Of a stretch of 48,042 nucleotides of DNA, positions 16,609 to 25,419 are shown piece by piece. The stretch is from Acidimicrobiia bacterium (GTDB lineage: Bacteria; Actinomycetota; Acidimicrobiia; Spongiisociales; ZC4RG35). Position numbers and translations under genes: made by a program. The notes below the pieces were generated by a model. The model saw only the letters and a list, made by a program, of their open reading frames with translations, made no database searches and was not told where the DNA came from. Within the stretch, counting starts at the first letter, position 1. Every line of letters starts with the position of its first letter. The stretch spans positions 1 through 48,042 of the forward strand of contig JAICGW010000008.1 in NCBI GenBank assembly GCA_025922945.1, in the 5' to 3' direction.

Positions 16609-17577
16609 GTGCCACACTTGCCGGCCTTGCCAGCGCCTGACTTCCATTTGATCCCCGGCGAGGACCTTTCCGGCGGCCTCCGGCGGATCTGTCTGGAGCA
16701 GTTCGAAGCATCGCTCGACGCCCTCTCCTCGGGCCCCGATCTCAACCTGGCCATCCATGAACTGCGGAAGTCGAACAAACGGGTGCGGGCGCTATTGCGC
16801 ATGGTCCGCCCGGTCATTGGCGACAAGGTATATCGAGCCGAAAACGACGCCCTGGTCCAAGCCTCCCGGCTGGTGGCGCCGGTTCGGAATGGCAAGGTGC
16901 TATTGGACGCGGTGACCCGATTGCGGGGCCGGTACAGCCACTTGCTGGCTCCGGGAGTATTCGGGGGAATCGAAGACCGGCTCCATAACCGCCACGAGCG
17001 GATGATGAATCGCATCCTTGACGATCCGGAGGTGCTCCAGCAGGTGACGGCAATCGTCTACCGCGCCCGCTCGCGTTATGCAGCCTGGCCCACTGATCCA
17101 TCCGACCCGCGCTACGGCGCCCGCATGATCCCCAACTCCTTTCGATCGATCGGGGCAGGGGTTAGTCGCACCTATGACCGGGGGCGCAAGGCGATGGAAG
17201 TCGCCTACCGCACTCGAGCCCCGCAGCAGTTCCACGACTGGCGCAAGCAGGTCAAATACCTCCGGCATCAGATGGAGGTCCTCGATCCACTGTGGCCGGA
17301 GGTGATCGGCGGTCTGGCAGCATCGCTCGAGCATCTGGGCGACGTCCTCGGCGACGACCACGATCAGAGCGAGTTGATCGCCTTGGTGGCGGCACTTCCC
17401 GAGCTCGCCCCCGACCCCGACGAGCGCAATCTCCTGGTCGCCTTATCCCATCAACGCCGGCGCGAGCTTGAAGGCGCCGCCCGCGTGATGGGTGGCCGTA
17501 TCTACGCCGAAGGAGCGAAGCAGTTCACCGACCGTCTCAAGGCGTATTGGTCGGCCTGGTCCTACGGCCGCGATTGA
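16609..17577 (+). CDS. CHAD-domain protein
   Basis: A 322-residue all-helical CHAD domain. Conserved basic and histidine positions appear in AIHELRKSNKRVRALLRMVRP (residues 46-66), HDWRKQVKYLRHQMEVLDPLWP and LGDVLGDDHDQSEL. CHAD domains bind inorganic polyphosphate and are found on polyphosphate granules. There is no CYTH triphosphatase domain attached. The GTG start lies 7 nt after the sigma factor stop. The gene ends 10 nt before the kinase-LLM fusion, so the two are probably co-transcribed. Confidence 0.9.
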   Translation: MPHLPALPAPDFHLIPGEDLSGGLRRICLEQFEASLDALSSGPDLNLAIHELRKSNKRVRALLRMVRPVIGDKVYRAENDALVQASRLVAPVRNGKVLLDAVTRLRGRYSHLLAPGVFGGIEDRLHNRHERMMNRILDDPEVLQQVTAIVYRARSRYAAWPTDPSDPRYGARMIPNSFRSIGAGVSRTYDRGRKAMEVAYRTRAPQQFHDWRKQVKYLRHQMEVLDPLWPEVIGGLAASLEHLGDVLGDDHDQSELIALVAALPELAPDPDERNLLVALSHQRRRELEGAARVMGGRIYAEGAKQFTDRLKAYWSAWSYGRD

Positions 17578-17587
17578 GACCGGCTCC

Positions 17588-19024
17588 ATGGACGAAATCC
17601 CTGATCCCGCTCTCGTCGTTCTGGTTGGTGCGTCCGGATCGGGGAAGACCAGCTGGGCCGAGCAGGGATATCGACCCGAAGAGATCGTTTCTTCCGATCG
17701 ATTGCGGGCGCTGGTGGGGAGTGGAGAGCATGATCTCGATGCCAGCGAGGTTGCCTTCGACATCCTCGACCGCATCGTCAGCTCCCGGGTCGGCCGGCGG
17801 CTCACGGCGGTAGTCGACACACTCGGTTTCGATGCTGCTCGCCGGCAAATGCACCGCACCGCTGCCCACAAGGCCGGACTGCCGGCAGTAGCGGTGATCT
17901 TCGAGACTCCCGACGCTGTTTGCCGCGCCCGCAACCGCAACCGATCCCGCCCGGTGCCTGCGGCCGTCCTGACCGGGCAATTCCGCCGCCTGCGGGATGT
18001 CCGCGCCCAACTCGAAGAAGAGGGATGGGACTTGATCGTCCGCGTTGAGGACAAGGGCGACCAAGCATCGACCGTCTCGGTGCCCGCCGAGGAACCGTCC
18101 CATCGGACCGGTCTCGATCTGTACCTCCAGATCTCCCGGTTCCCCGACAAGGAGCCGCTCGGTCCCTGGTTGGCTCAGATGGCCGCCACTGCTCAGGCGG
18201 TGGGATTCCGGGGGTTGGCTTTGATGGATCATCTCGTGCAAATCCCCCAGGTGGGACGGGAATGGGACAACATCGTCGAGGCCTATACCGGCCTGGCCTT
18301 CATGGCCGCCTCGACATCGAGCTTGCAGCTGGGAACGTTGGTGACTGGCGTAACCCTCCGCAATCCCGCCCTCCTGGCAAAAGTGCTAGCGAGCCTCGAT
18401 GCTTTGAGCGGAGGACGTGCGTTTTGTGGTCTCGGAGCGGGCTGGTTCGAGGCCGAACAGGTCGCCTACGGCTACGAGCCGCTGGAGATGAGGAGACGCC
18501 TCCAGAGCCTGGAGGACACGATCCAGATCCTCCGCCTGATGTGGGCACCTGGCAAGGCCACATATACCGGAAAGATTCACTCCGTTCACGAGGCGGTTTG
18601 CTACCCGCGCCCTGTCCATTCCATCCCGATCTACGTGGGAGGGAAGGGCAAGAGGACGGTGTCTCTCGCCAGCCGGCTGGCGGACGGTCTCAACGTCTTG
18701 GGAGCTGGACGCCTCGATGAAGTGCTGCCAGCAGTCAGGCGGAGGTTGGATGATCAATCCGGCTTCCAACTTTCGATCCTCGATCTCCCCCTGATGGCAG
18801 GCGATCGGTCGGCGGTAGCGTCGAAGGTCGAGCAGTGGCGCGGCCGGAGGAGGGCGGAGATTTTTGCCGAACGGCATCACGCCGGGGTCCCCGAACGCCA
18901 TGTCCAGCGCTATCGAGAGCTGGCGAGCCGCGGAGTGGGTGCCATCTTCGTTTCGCCCGTGGGGCTGACCGATCCCGGCGAATTGGAACAATGGAGAGTG
19001 ATCACGGAAGCCCTCCAGCAATGA
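17588..19024 (+). CDS. P-loop kinase domain fused to LLM (F420/flavin-dependent) oxidoreductase
   Basis: 478 residues in one uninterrupted frame. Residues 8-165 form a polynucleotide-kinase-like P-loop ATPase: Walker A GASGSGKT at 14-21, SSDRLRALVG, and the LID-like RARNRNRSRPVP. From residue 175 a luciferase-like monooxygenase TIM barrel begins (GLDLYLQISRFPDKEPLGPWLAQMA), with LGTLVTGVTLRNPALLAKVLASLDALSGGRAFCGLGAGWF typical of the F420-dependent branch. The LLM domain keeps its full C-terminus. ATG 17588 starts 10 nt after the CHAD stop. The substrates of both domains are unknown. Confidence 0.88.
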   Translation: MDEIPDPALVVLVGASGSGKTSWAEQGYRPEEIVSSDRLRALVGSGEHDLDASEVAFDILDRIVSSRVGRRLTAVVDTLGFDAARRQMHRTAAHKAGLPAVAVIFETPDAVCRARNRNRSRPVPAAVLTGQFRRLRDVRAQLEEEGWDLIVRVEDKGDQASTVSVPAEEPSHRTGLDLYLQISRFPDKEPLGPWLAQMAATAQAVGFRGLALMDHLVQIPQVGREWDNIVEAYTGLAFMAASTSSLQLGTLVTGVTLRNPALLAKVLASLDALSGGRAFCGLGAGWFEAEQVAYGYEPLEMRRRLQSLEDTIQILRLMWAPGKATYTGKIHSVHEAVCYPRPVHSIPIYVGGKGKRTVSLASRLADGLNVLGAGRLDEVLPAVRRRLDDQSGFQLSILDLPLMAGDRSAVASKVEQWRGRRRAEIFAERHHAGVPERHVQRYRELASRGVGAIFVSPVGLTDPGELEQWRVITEALQQ

Positions 19025-19031
19025 GCCGCCC

Positions 19032-19093
19032 GGTTTCTCCCCCTTCCCCCCTCCCCGGCAACGCCGGTACTCCCGCCTGCGGGGGGAGAAACC
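19032..19093 (+). terminator. GC-rich stem-loop after the kinase-LLM gene
   Basis: GGTTTCTCCCCC (19032-19043) pairs with GGGGGAGAAACC (19082-19093) over 12 bp. The loop itself contains CCGGCAACGCCGG. It lies between convergent genes and probably terminates both. The composition resembles dispersed GC-rich repeats. Confidence 0.55.
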
Positions 19094-19135
19094 AGACTCA
19101 CTGCGGGGAGAAAACCGGTACGGGGGAAAGAGCGG

Positions 19136-20743
19136 CTAGCCGGCCGCGGTGGTTGTCACCGCCCCTTCGGGGGTGATGGCGAACTCGAGCGTGTTCTGCT
19201 CGGCCTGATAAACCATCCGATAGGCCAGCCCGTTGTGAGTCAGTGATCCGTCGATTCCACCCAGCTCGGGCCGATCCACGTCGAGACCGAGTTGAGCCAG
19301 TAAGGCTTTGCGATCGCTGCCGTCTAGCGAGGGATCGGCGGTCCCAATCAGGATCCCGAGGGCGTTGAGGATCGCCCCGTCGCCCTCCGGGGTCCCCGTT
19401 GGGGTCGCGCGCATCGTGACATTTCCGGCCACGGGATCGAGCACCCCTTCCAGCGTCACGTTCGGGGTCAGGAGCAGGATGAAGGGGGAAGTGAGATCGG
19501 AGAAGAGCACCATGTTGGGAGCCGAGACTTCGGCCAGTGTGTTCCAGCGCTCGGTGAGCGTGGCCGCGTCGGTCTGAAAGAAGGTGGTATCCCCCAGCTC
19601 GGGGGCGGCAGTGGTGGCGACCGTGACCGGGGGAGCGGTGGTGATGACAATCGTGATCGGAGGTGCGGTGGCCTCGGGTTGGGTGGTGGCAGTGGCTCCC
19701 GGATCCCCGGTGCGTCCCATGAGCAGCATCACCGCATACGCTGCTCCAGCCAGGACGGCGACGAGGCCGATGACAACGGCGGTTTTGATGAGCATGCCCC
19801 GGAGGTCGTTGGGACGGAATCGGCGGGGGCGGACCGTTTTCCCCACGCTGTGGGCCCGTACCGAGTCTGCAATCGTGACCTCTTCGCTTGCTTCCTCAGC
19901 CATTTGGGGGATGGGTTCTTCGGGCGGAAGAGGAGTAACCGGCGCCGGCAATGGTGCTGGGGCTTCCGATCCTTCCGGCCGGAAGTTCTTGATGCGGGGC
20001 CTTCTGACTGCTGCCGCCGCCACCGAGACCTCGGGGGTGACAGGTTCCGGTGGTGGCGCCTCGGTTTGGTTCTCTTGCGGCGAATCCTCAGACGGGATCG
20101 GCTCTGGCCCTTCTGGTGGCGGCACCGGCGCGGTGGTGGCGGCAATTGCGTTATCCAGTCCGGTCGGGTCGTCGGCCGTAAAGGTGAGGGTCTCGCCTTC
20201 GGCCTGGATGGCGAAGCGAGAAAAGGTCAGTCGAGCGATCCTGGCCTGCGAATGCTCCCAGGTTCCGATCTCGGCACCTCCGCCCCAGAGAACAATGCCG
20301 GCGCTACCGACCACGATCGAGGCATTGAGGACCTCAGAACCCGTCACCAGAGTCCCAGTGAACCCCGGGGTAGGAAGACTCGAGGAAGCCGCAGACATCT
20401 TCGGCACCGGTTCCGGCTCGGCTGTCTGGGCTTCGGGCTCGGCGGTCTGGGCCGGTTCCGGCTCGGCTGACAGCGCCACCGGCTGCAGGGCTTCGGGCTC
20501 TGGCGGTACCGACTCGGAGGCGGGCGGCGGGGCGTCTGCGGCCACGGGAGCCTTCTGGTGGGTGGACCCATTGGGCATCGACCAGAGTCGTTCGTAGTCT
20601 GAGTTGGCCCTTGTCAGCGGGCTCCAGGCCTCCGTCTTTTCATCTTCGACCGCAAAGGAGGGAACCAAGTCGAGCGGTGCCTGCTCGCTGGGCGCATCCG
20701 GAGATGATTCGTCGGCGGGAGTGGTTTCTGGCATATCGGCCAT
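19136..20743 (-). CDS. Single-pass membrane protein with Pro/Glu/Ala-rich linkers and exported C-terminal domain
   Basis: 535 residues. A low-complexity cytoplasmic N-terminus (repeats of AEPEPAQTAEPEAQ type) leads to a folded domain at about residues 125-200 (GFTGTLVTGSEVLNASIVVGSAGIVLWGGG... IARLTFSRFAIQAEGETLTFTADD), with the look of a PH-like fold. A second Pro-rich linker and a basic stretch (VRPRRFRPNDLRG) precede a transmembrane helix near 317-343. The outer part is a Thr-rich stalk and a domain with NGLAYRMVYQAEQNTLEFAI. The ATG at 20743 is preferred over the TTG two codons earlier. I recognise no named family. Confidence 0.7.
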   Translation of the reverse strand: MADMPETTPADESSPDAPSEQAPLDLVPSFAVEDEKTEAWSPLTRANSDYERLWSMPNGSTHQKAPVAADAPPPASESVPPEPEALQPVALSAEPEPAQTAEPEAQTAEPEPVPKMSAASSSLPTPGFTGTLVTGSEVLNASIVVGSAGIVLWGGGAEIGTWEHSQARIARLTFSRFAIQAEGETLTFTADDPTGLDNAIAATTAPVPPPEGPEPIPSEDSPQENQTEAPPPEPVTPEVSVAAAAVRRPRIKNFRPEGSEAPAPLPAPVTPLPPEEPIPQMAEEASEEVTIADSVRAHSVGKTVRPRRFRPNDLRGMLIKTAVVIGLVAVLAGAAYAVMLLMGRTGDPGATATTQPEATAPPITIVITTAPPVTVATTAAPELGDTTFFQTDAATLTERWNTLAEVSAPNMVLFSDLTSPFILLLTPNVTLEGVLDPVAGNVTMRATPTGTPEGDGAILNALGILIGTADPSLDGSDRKALLAQLGLDVDRPELGGIDGSLTHNGLAYRMVYQAEQNTLEFAITPEGAVTTTAAG

Positions 20744-20810
20744 GATCAATTCTGATATTTATCGCCCCGCGGCGCCAAGCATTGAAGGCAATTTGGCTAG
20801 GGCGCCTGGC

Positions 20811-21392
20811 TCATCCTTCGGTGGAGACAAAGCCCTCACGGGCGAGGAGCACGCGTTTGTTATCGGCTCCTCCGAGCGAATAGGCCCCCAGAGAGCCATC
20901 GGAGCGCACGACTCGGTGGCAGGGCACTATCAAGGGAATCGGATTGTTGGCCATGGCACTTCCCACCGCCCGGGCCGCGCCCGGGCGTCCAGCCTGTCGG
21001 GCCAGCCATTGATAGGGCCGAACTTCACCGCGGGGAATGGTGGTGGCGATGAGCATGATCTCTCGTCGAAAGGCAGTAACCCCTCTCAGGTCGAGGGGAA
21101 GCTGTCCTGGGTTTCCGGCCTCGATTCCCCGATTGATCAATTTCTCCCACCCCGACGGCGGTCGGGCCTCGATGAGTCGACGCCCGAACCGATCGGCGAA
21201 GTAGTCCTCGAAGTCGAGCGCAGCCAGACTTACCGACGAAACGCCGTGCGGATTGAACGTCACCGCCAGTTCGCCCACTGGGCTCTCGAAGATGGAGACA
21301 CCGTCGGCCAAACCGGTGCCGAGCTCGACATTCGCCTTCAGCGACGCCGGCGCCCCTCGACGCAGTCCGGCGAGCGTTTCTTCGATGTTCAT
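20811..21392 (-). CDS. ogt: Methylated-DNA-[protein]-cysteine S-methyltransferase (O6-alkylguanine repair)
   Basis: 193 residues. The C-terminal domain has the acceptor motif IVPCHRVV with Cys158, the Arg-finger/HTH region (YQWLARQAGRPGAARAVGSAMANNPIP) and the closing GGADNKRVLLAREG. It transfers alkyl groups from O6-guanine to itself, a suicide repair reaction. The N-terminal 35 residues (NIEETLAGLRRGAPASL...) are additional to a minimal Ogt. Its ATG overlaps the stop of the sigma factor gene (ATGA), so translation is coupled to a regulator in the place usually held by an anti-sigma factor. Confidence 0.93.
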   Translation of the reverse strand: MNIEETLAGLRRGAPASLKANVELGTGLADGVSIFESPVGELAVTFNPHGVSSVSLAALDFEDYFADRFGRRLIEARPPSGWEKLINRGIEAGNPGQLPLDLRGVTAFRREIMLIATTIPRGEVRPYQWLARQAGRPGAARAVGSAMANNPIPLIVPCHRVVRSDGSLGAYSLGGADNKRVLLAREGFVSTEG

Positions 21393-21901
21393 TCTTCGTC
21401 CTCCATGATCGTTCTCAGTCTCTGCAGTCCGCGATGGACGTCCGCTTTCACCGTTCCCACCGGCCGGCCCGTCACCGACGAGATCTCTGGGTAATCGAGT
21501 CCAACCACATGGCGGAGGACCACCGCCTTGCGGATCGGAAGGCTCAGTTTCTGCAAACGAGCCTCCCAAGCCATCCAGTCGATTGGCTCAGGATCGTCTC
21601 TCCCCACATCGAACAGCTCATTGGCGACGGTGGGTCGGCGGGCACGATCCCGGAGATGGTTGCGCCCCAGATTGAGGGCGATGGTCCAGATCCAGCCCCG
21701 CAGCGAGAGGTTGCGGACCCGTGCCGTGTCGTAGCTCGAGAGGGCGCGATACGCCCGAATGAATGTTTCCTGGGCGAGGTCCTCGGCATCCCCACCTGCC
21801 AACGAGCGCAAACCCGAGTAGAGCTCCGATTGCAGGCCTTCGACCAATTCGGGAAAGGCGCCATCAAGGTCCTCCGCAAGCCGAATTGGCAGATCGTCCA
21901 T
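21389..21901 (-). CDS. ECF-type sigma-70 factor
   Basis: 170 residues. Region 2 is GGDAEDLAQETFIRAYRAL with SLRGWIWTIALNLGRNHLRDRAR. Region 4 is LSLPIRKAVVLRHVVGLDYPEISSVTGRPVGTVKADVHRGLQRLR. ATG at 21901 is chosen over the TTG one codon earlier. No zinc-binding anti-sigma gene follows; the next gene is the coupled alkyltransferase. An alkylation or stress response is a reasonable inference from that pairing. Confidence 0.93.
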   Translation of the reverse strand: MDDLPIRLAEDLDGAFPELVEGLQSELYSGLRSLAGGDAEDLAQETFIRAYRALSSYDTARVRNLSLRGWIWTIALNLGRNHLRDRARRPTVANELFDVGRDDPEPIDWMAWEARLQKLSLPIRKAVVLRHVVGLDYPEISSVTGRPVGTVKADVHRGLQRLRTIMEDEE

Positions 21902-21943
21902 CAATCAAGGAACCCCGAAGCTCGCCACCCGGTTGCAGGCATT

Positions 21944-23203
21944 TCAGATGGCGTGAGCGGGCTCGTTCCAGTACCGCGTGGTGACTCGACGCCAAACGAG
22001 CCCAAAAACAATTGCGGCTAACGCCAAACCGAAGAAGATGGAGCGAACCGAATAGGACGTCGCCAGCCAGCCGAACAGCAATTGCGACATGGTCGAGGTG
22101 AGGGTGACGGCGGCAAAGTCAAGGCCGAAGATGCGACCTTTGATGCTGTTGTCGGTGTAGAGCTGAAGGCCGTAGGAAGAGAAGCTCCATTGGCTTCCCG
22201 CCCCGGCATGGCCCAAGAACACCGCTGCGGCGGCGAGGAGCAGCGAGGGGGCTGTCGCGGTACCCAGGTAGGAAAGGCCCCAAAAGGCCATGCACGCCCC
22301 GATGGAGGTGAGCACGGCGCGATCGGTGCCACCCACCATCCGGCGGATGATGAACGGCCCTATGACGACACCGATGCCGCGGGCGGCGAGGAGCCAGCCG
22401 ACACCATCGTCACCTGCGCCGAATGAATCGAGGGCGAGAACCGGGAGGAGCGCCACGGCCCCGCCCCCAAAGATTGCGAAGCCCGCCTTCGAGGTAAGCA
22501 GCGCCGCCACGGTCGGTTTCTGGGCGATGTATGTAAACGCCGAGCGGAGACGCGCTGGAGGCTCGCCACTGGCTCGCTCCTTATGAGGAGAGAGATTGGT
22601 CCGCACCCGCCAGATCAGTGTGGCGGCGACAAGGAAGCTGGTGACGTCGACCGCCACCGCCGCCCGCCGCCCGAACAAGGTGGCGACGACCCCGCCGAGG
22701 GCGGCACCGACCGCGGCCATAGTGCCCCAGGTCGATTCGAGGAGAAACGATGCATCTCCCAGCTCCGCTGGCTTGACGATCACCGGGAGTGACGCCGAGG
22801 AGGCCGGAGTGATCAGGGCACTGAGGGCGGCGAGAATCGACATCGCTCCCAGGACCAGCGTGACTCCGAGCCCGTTGTCGCGGATGAACGACGAGTCGAC
22901 GAAAAGAATTGTGGAGCTCGCCCCAGCGGCGACCAGGCTCGACCAGACGATGATCTTCTTCCGGTTGACGCGATCGGCCAGGACCCCGCCGATCGGAGAG
23001 AGCAAAAAGGCGGGGAGGGTGTTGGCGGTCAGCACGGCCGCGGTGAGGAAAGGCGAGCGACTCAGATCGTGGACCAGAGACAGCATCGGCACCAGCAGGA
23101 ACCAATCGCCTCCGAAGGAGACGAGTCGGGCGAGATAGAGCCTCCGAAAGTCGGCGTTGTCGGCGAGCAATCGGAGATAGCGGCCCCCGGTTCGAGCGGT
23201 CAT
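21944..23203 (-). CDS. MFS transporter
   Basis: A 419-residue major facilitator with about 12 hydrophobic helices. The N-terminus NADFRRLYLARLVSFGGDWFLLVPMLSLVHDLS and the motif GGVLADRVNRKKIIV (motif A in loop 2-3) place it with the EntS/MFS_3-like exporters. The substrate is not evident. Its start overlaps the stop of the next MFS gene upstream by 4 nt (ATGA), so the two are translated together. They might act together or serve related compounds. Confidence 0.85.
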   Translation of the reverse strand: MTARTGGRYLRLLADNADFRRLYLARLVSFGGDWFLLVPMLSLVHDLSRSPFLTAAVLTANTLPAFLLSPIGGVLADRVNRKKIIVWSSLVAAGASSTILFVDSSFIRDNGLGVTLVLGAMSILAALSALITPASSASLPVIVKPAELGDASFLLESTWGTMAAVGAALGGVVATLFGRRAAVAVDVTSFLVAATLIWRVRTNLSPHKERASGEPPARLRSAFTYIAQKPTVAALLTSKAGFAIFGGGAVALLPVLALDSFGAGDDGVGWLLAARGIGVVIGPFIIRRMVGGTDRAVLTSIGACMAFWGLSYLGTATAPSLLLAAAAVFLGHAGAGSQWSFSSYGLQLYTDNSIKGRIFGLDFAAVTLTSTMSQLLFGWLATSYSVRSIFFGLALAAIVFGLVWRRVTTRYWNEPAHAI

Positions 23204-24876
23204 ATGTGGTCGCCGCGGATGGCGTCGAATTCGGCCGTCTCTTCGAGGAGTATCGAACCGTCCGTTTCGTGCATTTGCGTGTGGGTGGTGAGAAGCAGGT
23301 CGAAATCCGGAGGCTTCTCTACGTCGACTGCGATCAGGTGGCGCGACCTTGGTTCACCGGTTCGATCGAACGAGCGCGCCCGGCGGATTAGTTCGGCCGA
23401 GACGTCGTCGATCCGACGATGCTGGTTGAGGTGCTCGCGCCAGGAGACGACGAGGAACATTTCGATCAGGCGACGCGGATCGGAGGCGTCCCGATAAAGA
23501 CGCCAGCGGTAAGCCCCGGTTCGTAGGCGAACCAGGCGCAGGTCCTGCATCACCTCCAGGAAATCGTCGACCTGGCCGGGTTGAAGATCGAAGGCGTTGA
23601 GGACCATCACTGGGCCGCTGTCGAGGGTTTCGACGTGTTCGGGAGGGCTGCGGTCGGGGTCGAATTCGGGCGGGACGATCTCGCTCAGCACCGGGATGCC
23701 CGAGCGAATGGCTGCCACTGCTAACACCAGACCAGCGGAGGAGATCAATACGTACGAAGAGCGAGTGGTGAGAGCGTCAGCGACGGCCCCCGCCAGGATT
23801 GCACCGAATGGGGTCATTCCGGCGAAGGCCAGCGACCAGAGACTCATGGTCCTCCCTCGAACCCAACGAGGACTGAGCATCTGGGCAGTCGAGTTGAGAG
23901 TTGTGGTGGCGAGCACGAGCGAGGCGCCAGAAAGGAGCAGACCGGGAATGGCCCAGAGCAACGACGGGGCCAGCCCGACCGCAATGCCGCCCAACGAATA
24001 CCCACCGATGGCGGCGGGAACGGTCCATTTTCGCAGGCGTTCCGCCAACCGTCGTCTCGCGAACGCCGAGACGATGGCTCCGAAACCCATCGTGCCGAGC
24101 AGCACCCCATAGGCGAGCGAGCCGCCCCCGAGCGCATCGGTGTGACTGGGAAGAACGGTCGGAACGACCGAGGACGACAACCCAAAAAGGGCTCCAAACA
24201 AGAGCACTCGTCGAAAGCTGTGGGTGTAGCGCGCAAACCGCCACCCCAGGGCCATCGCCGTCGTCAGTGGGGCGGCATCGGCGGGCTTCTGGGTGTCAGA
24301 GCGTCCGATGAACCAAAGAGCGACAACGACAGAGATGTAGGAAAGGGCATTGAGTCCGAATCCCGCTTCCGCCCCGATGGTGGCGATCAGCAGCCCGCCG
24401 AGGGCTGGGCCGACGGCCCGGGCGACATTGAAGGAGACCGAGTTGAGCGCCACCGCGGACGCAATCATCTCCCGCGGGACGAGGTCGGGGACCAGAGCCT
24501 GCCAGGCGGGAAGGTTGAAAGAGCCGGCGACACCGATGAGCAGGCCGAGGACGAGGAGACGGACGGGAGTGGCCTCGCCCAAGAAGGCCAGGATGGCCAT
24601 GGCGGCGGCCGCGGTGGCCATCGCAATCTGAGATACCAGCAGTATCCGCACCCGATCGGTCATGTCGGCCACGGCACCCGCCAACAGCGCCAGGGCGAGA
24701 AAAGGCAGCGTGGTTGAAGCCGAGATCAGCCCCACCCAGGTGGCCGAGCCGGTGAGGTCGAGCATCAGCCAGGCAGCCGCCGAGGCTTGGAGAAAGCCTC
24801 CGATATTGGAGAAGAGGGATGCCCCCCACAGCGAACGAAAACCACGAAGCTGCAGCGGGGCCACCGACGAGGTCAT
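23200..24876 (-). CDS. MFS_3 family transporter with C-terminal ABM-like domain
   Basis: 558 residues: an MFS permease (residues 1-400, motif A GAVADMTDRVRILL) followed by a soluble domain of about 130 residues (VMVLNAFDLQPGQVDDFLEVMQDLRLVRLRTGAYRWRLYRD... MFLVVSWREHLNQHRRIDD) that resembles antibiotic-biosynthesis-monooxygenase/dabb-like folds. This permease plus C-terminal domain layout is known from the MFS_3 (EntS-like) family. Export of a small metabolite is likely; the substrate is unknown. It is the first gene of the pair. Confidence 0.87.
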   Translation of the reverse strand: MTSSVAPLQLRGFRSLWGASLFSNIGGFLQASAAAWLMLDLTGSATWVGLISASTTLPFLALALLAGAVADMTDRVRILLVSQIAMATAAAAMAILAFLGEATPVRLLVLGLLIGVAGSFNLPAWQALVPDLVPREMIASAVALNSVSFNVARAVGPALGGLLIATIGAEAGFGLNALSYISVVVALWFIGRSDTQKPADAAPLTTAMALGWRFARYTHSFRRVLLFGALFGLSSSVVPTVLPSHTDALGGGSLAYGVLLGTMGFGAIVSAFARRRLAERLRKWTVPAAIGGYSLGGIAVGLAPSLLWAIPGLLLSGASLVLATTTLNSTAQMLSPRWVRGRTMSLWSLAFAGMTPFGAILAGAVADALTTRSSYVLISSAGLVLAVAAIRSGIPVLSEIVPPEFDPDRSPPEHVETLDSGPVMVLNAFDLQPGQVDDFLEVMQDLRLVRLRTGAYRWRLYRDASDPRRLIEMFLVVSWREHLNQHRRIDDVSAELIRRARSFDRTGEPRSRHLIAVDVEKPPDFDLLLTTHTQMHETDGSILLEETAEFDAIRGDHI

Positions 24877-24904
24877 AGGCCCGGCGAGTGTACGAGGTGG
24901 ATCT

Positions 24905-24945
24905 GCGCGGATTCTTCCCGGCTATAAGCCCGGAAGAATCCGCGC
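24905..24945 (-). terminator. Long hairpin downstream of the VOC gene
   Basis: GCGCGGATTCTTCC (24905-24918) pairs with GGAAGAATCCGCGC (24932-24945) over 14 bp, and GGCT/AGCC extends the stem inside after a C-C mismatch. It lies 12 nt beyond the VOC stop and upstream of the MFS pair, so it should insulate the two units. Confidence 0.7.
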
Positions 24946-24957
24946 TAAGCGAGGCGA

Positions 24958-25371
24958 TCAGCTCCGGGGCGGACCGATGTTCACCATCCAGGGAATCCCG
25001 AACTGATCGACACACATACCGAATTCGTCTCCCCACATCTGCTTCTCGAGGGGCACCGATACTTCCCCCCCGGCCGATAGTTTCTTCCAATACCCACGGA
25101 GCTCGTCGGCGTCCTCCCCGCTCAGGCTGACGGCGAAGTTGTTCCCCACCTGGTGGGTCTCTCCGGGCGGGGTGTCGGCGGCCATCAACGTCAGCCCGCT
25201 ATCGGTGTCGAGCTGGCCGTGCATGATGTTGTTGGCTCCGGGTCCGTCAGGTGCTCCGTACTCTCCGAAGGTGTTGAGAGTGAGCTTTCCCCCGAACACC
25301 GACTGATAGAACTCCATTGCCTGTCGGGCGTTGTCGGTGAAAGAGATATAAGGATTGAGCCGAGTAGCCAC
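24958..25371 (-). CDS. VOC family (PhnB-like) protein
   Basis: A 137-residue glyoxalase-fold protein: LNPYISFTDNARQAMEFYQSVFGGKLTLNTF at the start and WGDEFGMCVDQFGIPWMVNI at the end, the typical PhnB/3-demethylubiquinone-methyltransferase-like pattern. The metal ligands of true glyoxalases are not clearly complete, so enzyme activity is uncertain. The GTG start at 25371 has a strong AAGGAGG. Confidence 0.88.
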   Translation of the reverse strand: MATRLNPYISFTDNARQAMEFYQSVFGGKLTLNTFGEYGAPDGPGANNIMHGQLDTDSGLTLMAADTPPGETHQVGNNFAVSLSGEDADELRGYWKKLSAGGEVSVPLEKQMWGDEFGMCVDQFGIPWMVNIGPPRS

Positions 25372-25419
25372 TGAAACCTCCTTCTGCGTTCGGCCCTCGA
25401 CGGTACTACCGGGAGATCT

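Noticed and set aside
19584-20597. A 337-codon plus-strand frame over the membrane-protein gene
   Set aside because: Its Ser/Gly/Ala-rich product mirrors the Pro/Glu/Thr-rich linkers of the opposite strand; it has no domain and no credible start signal.
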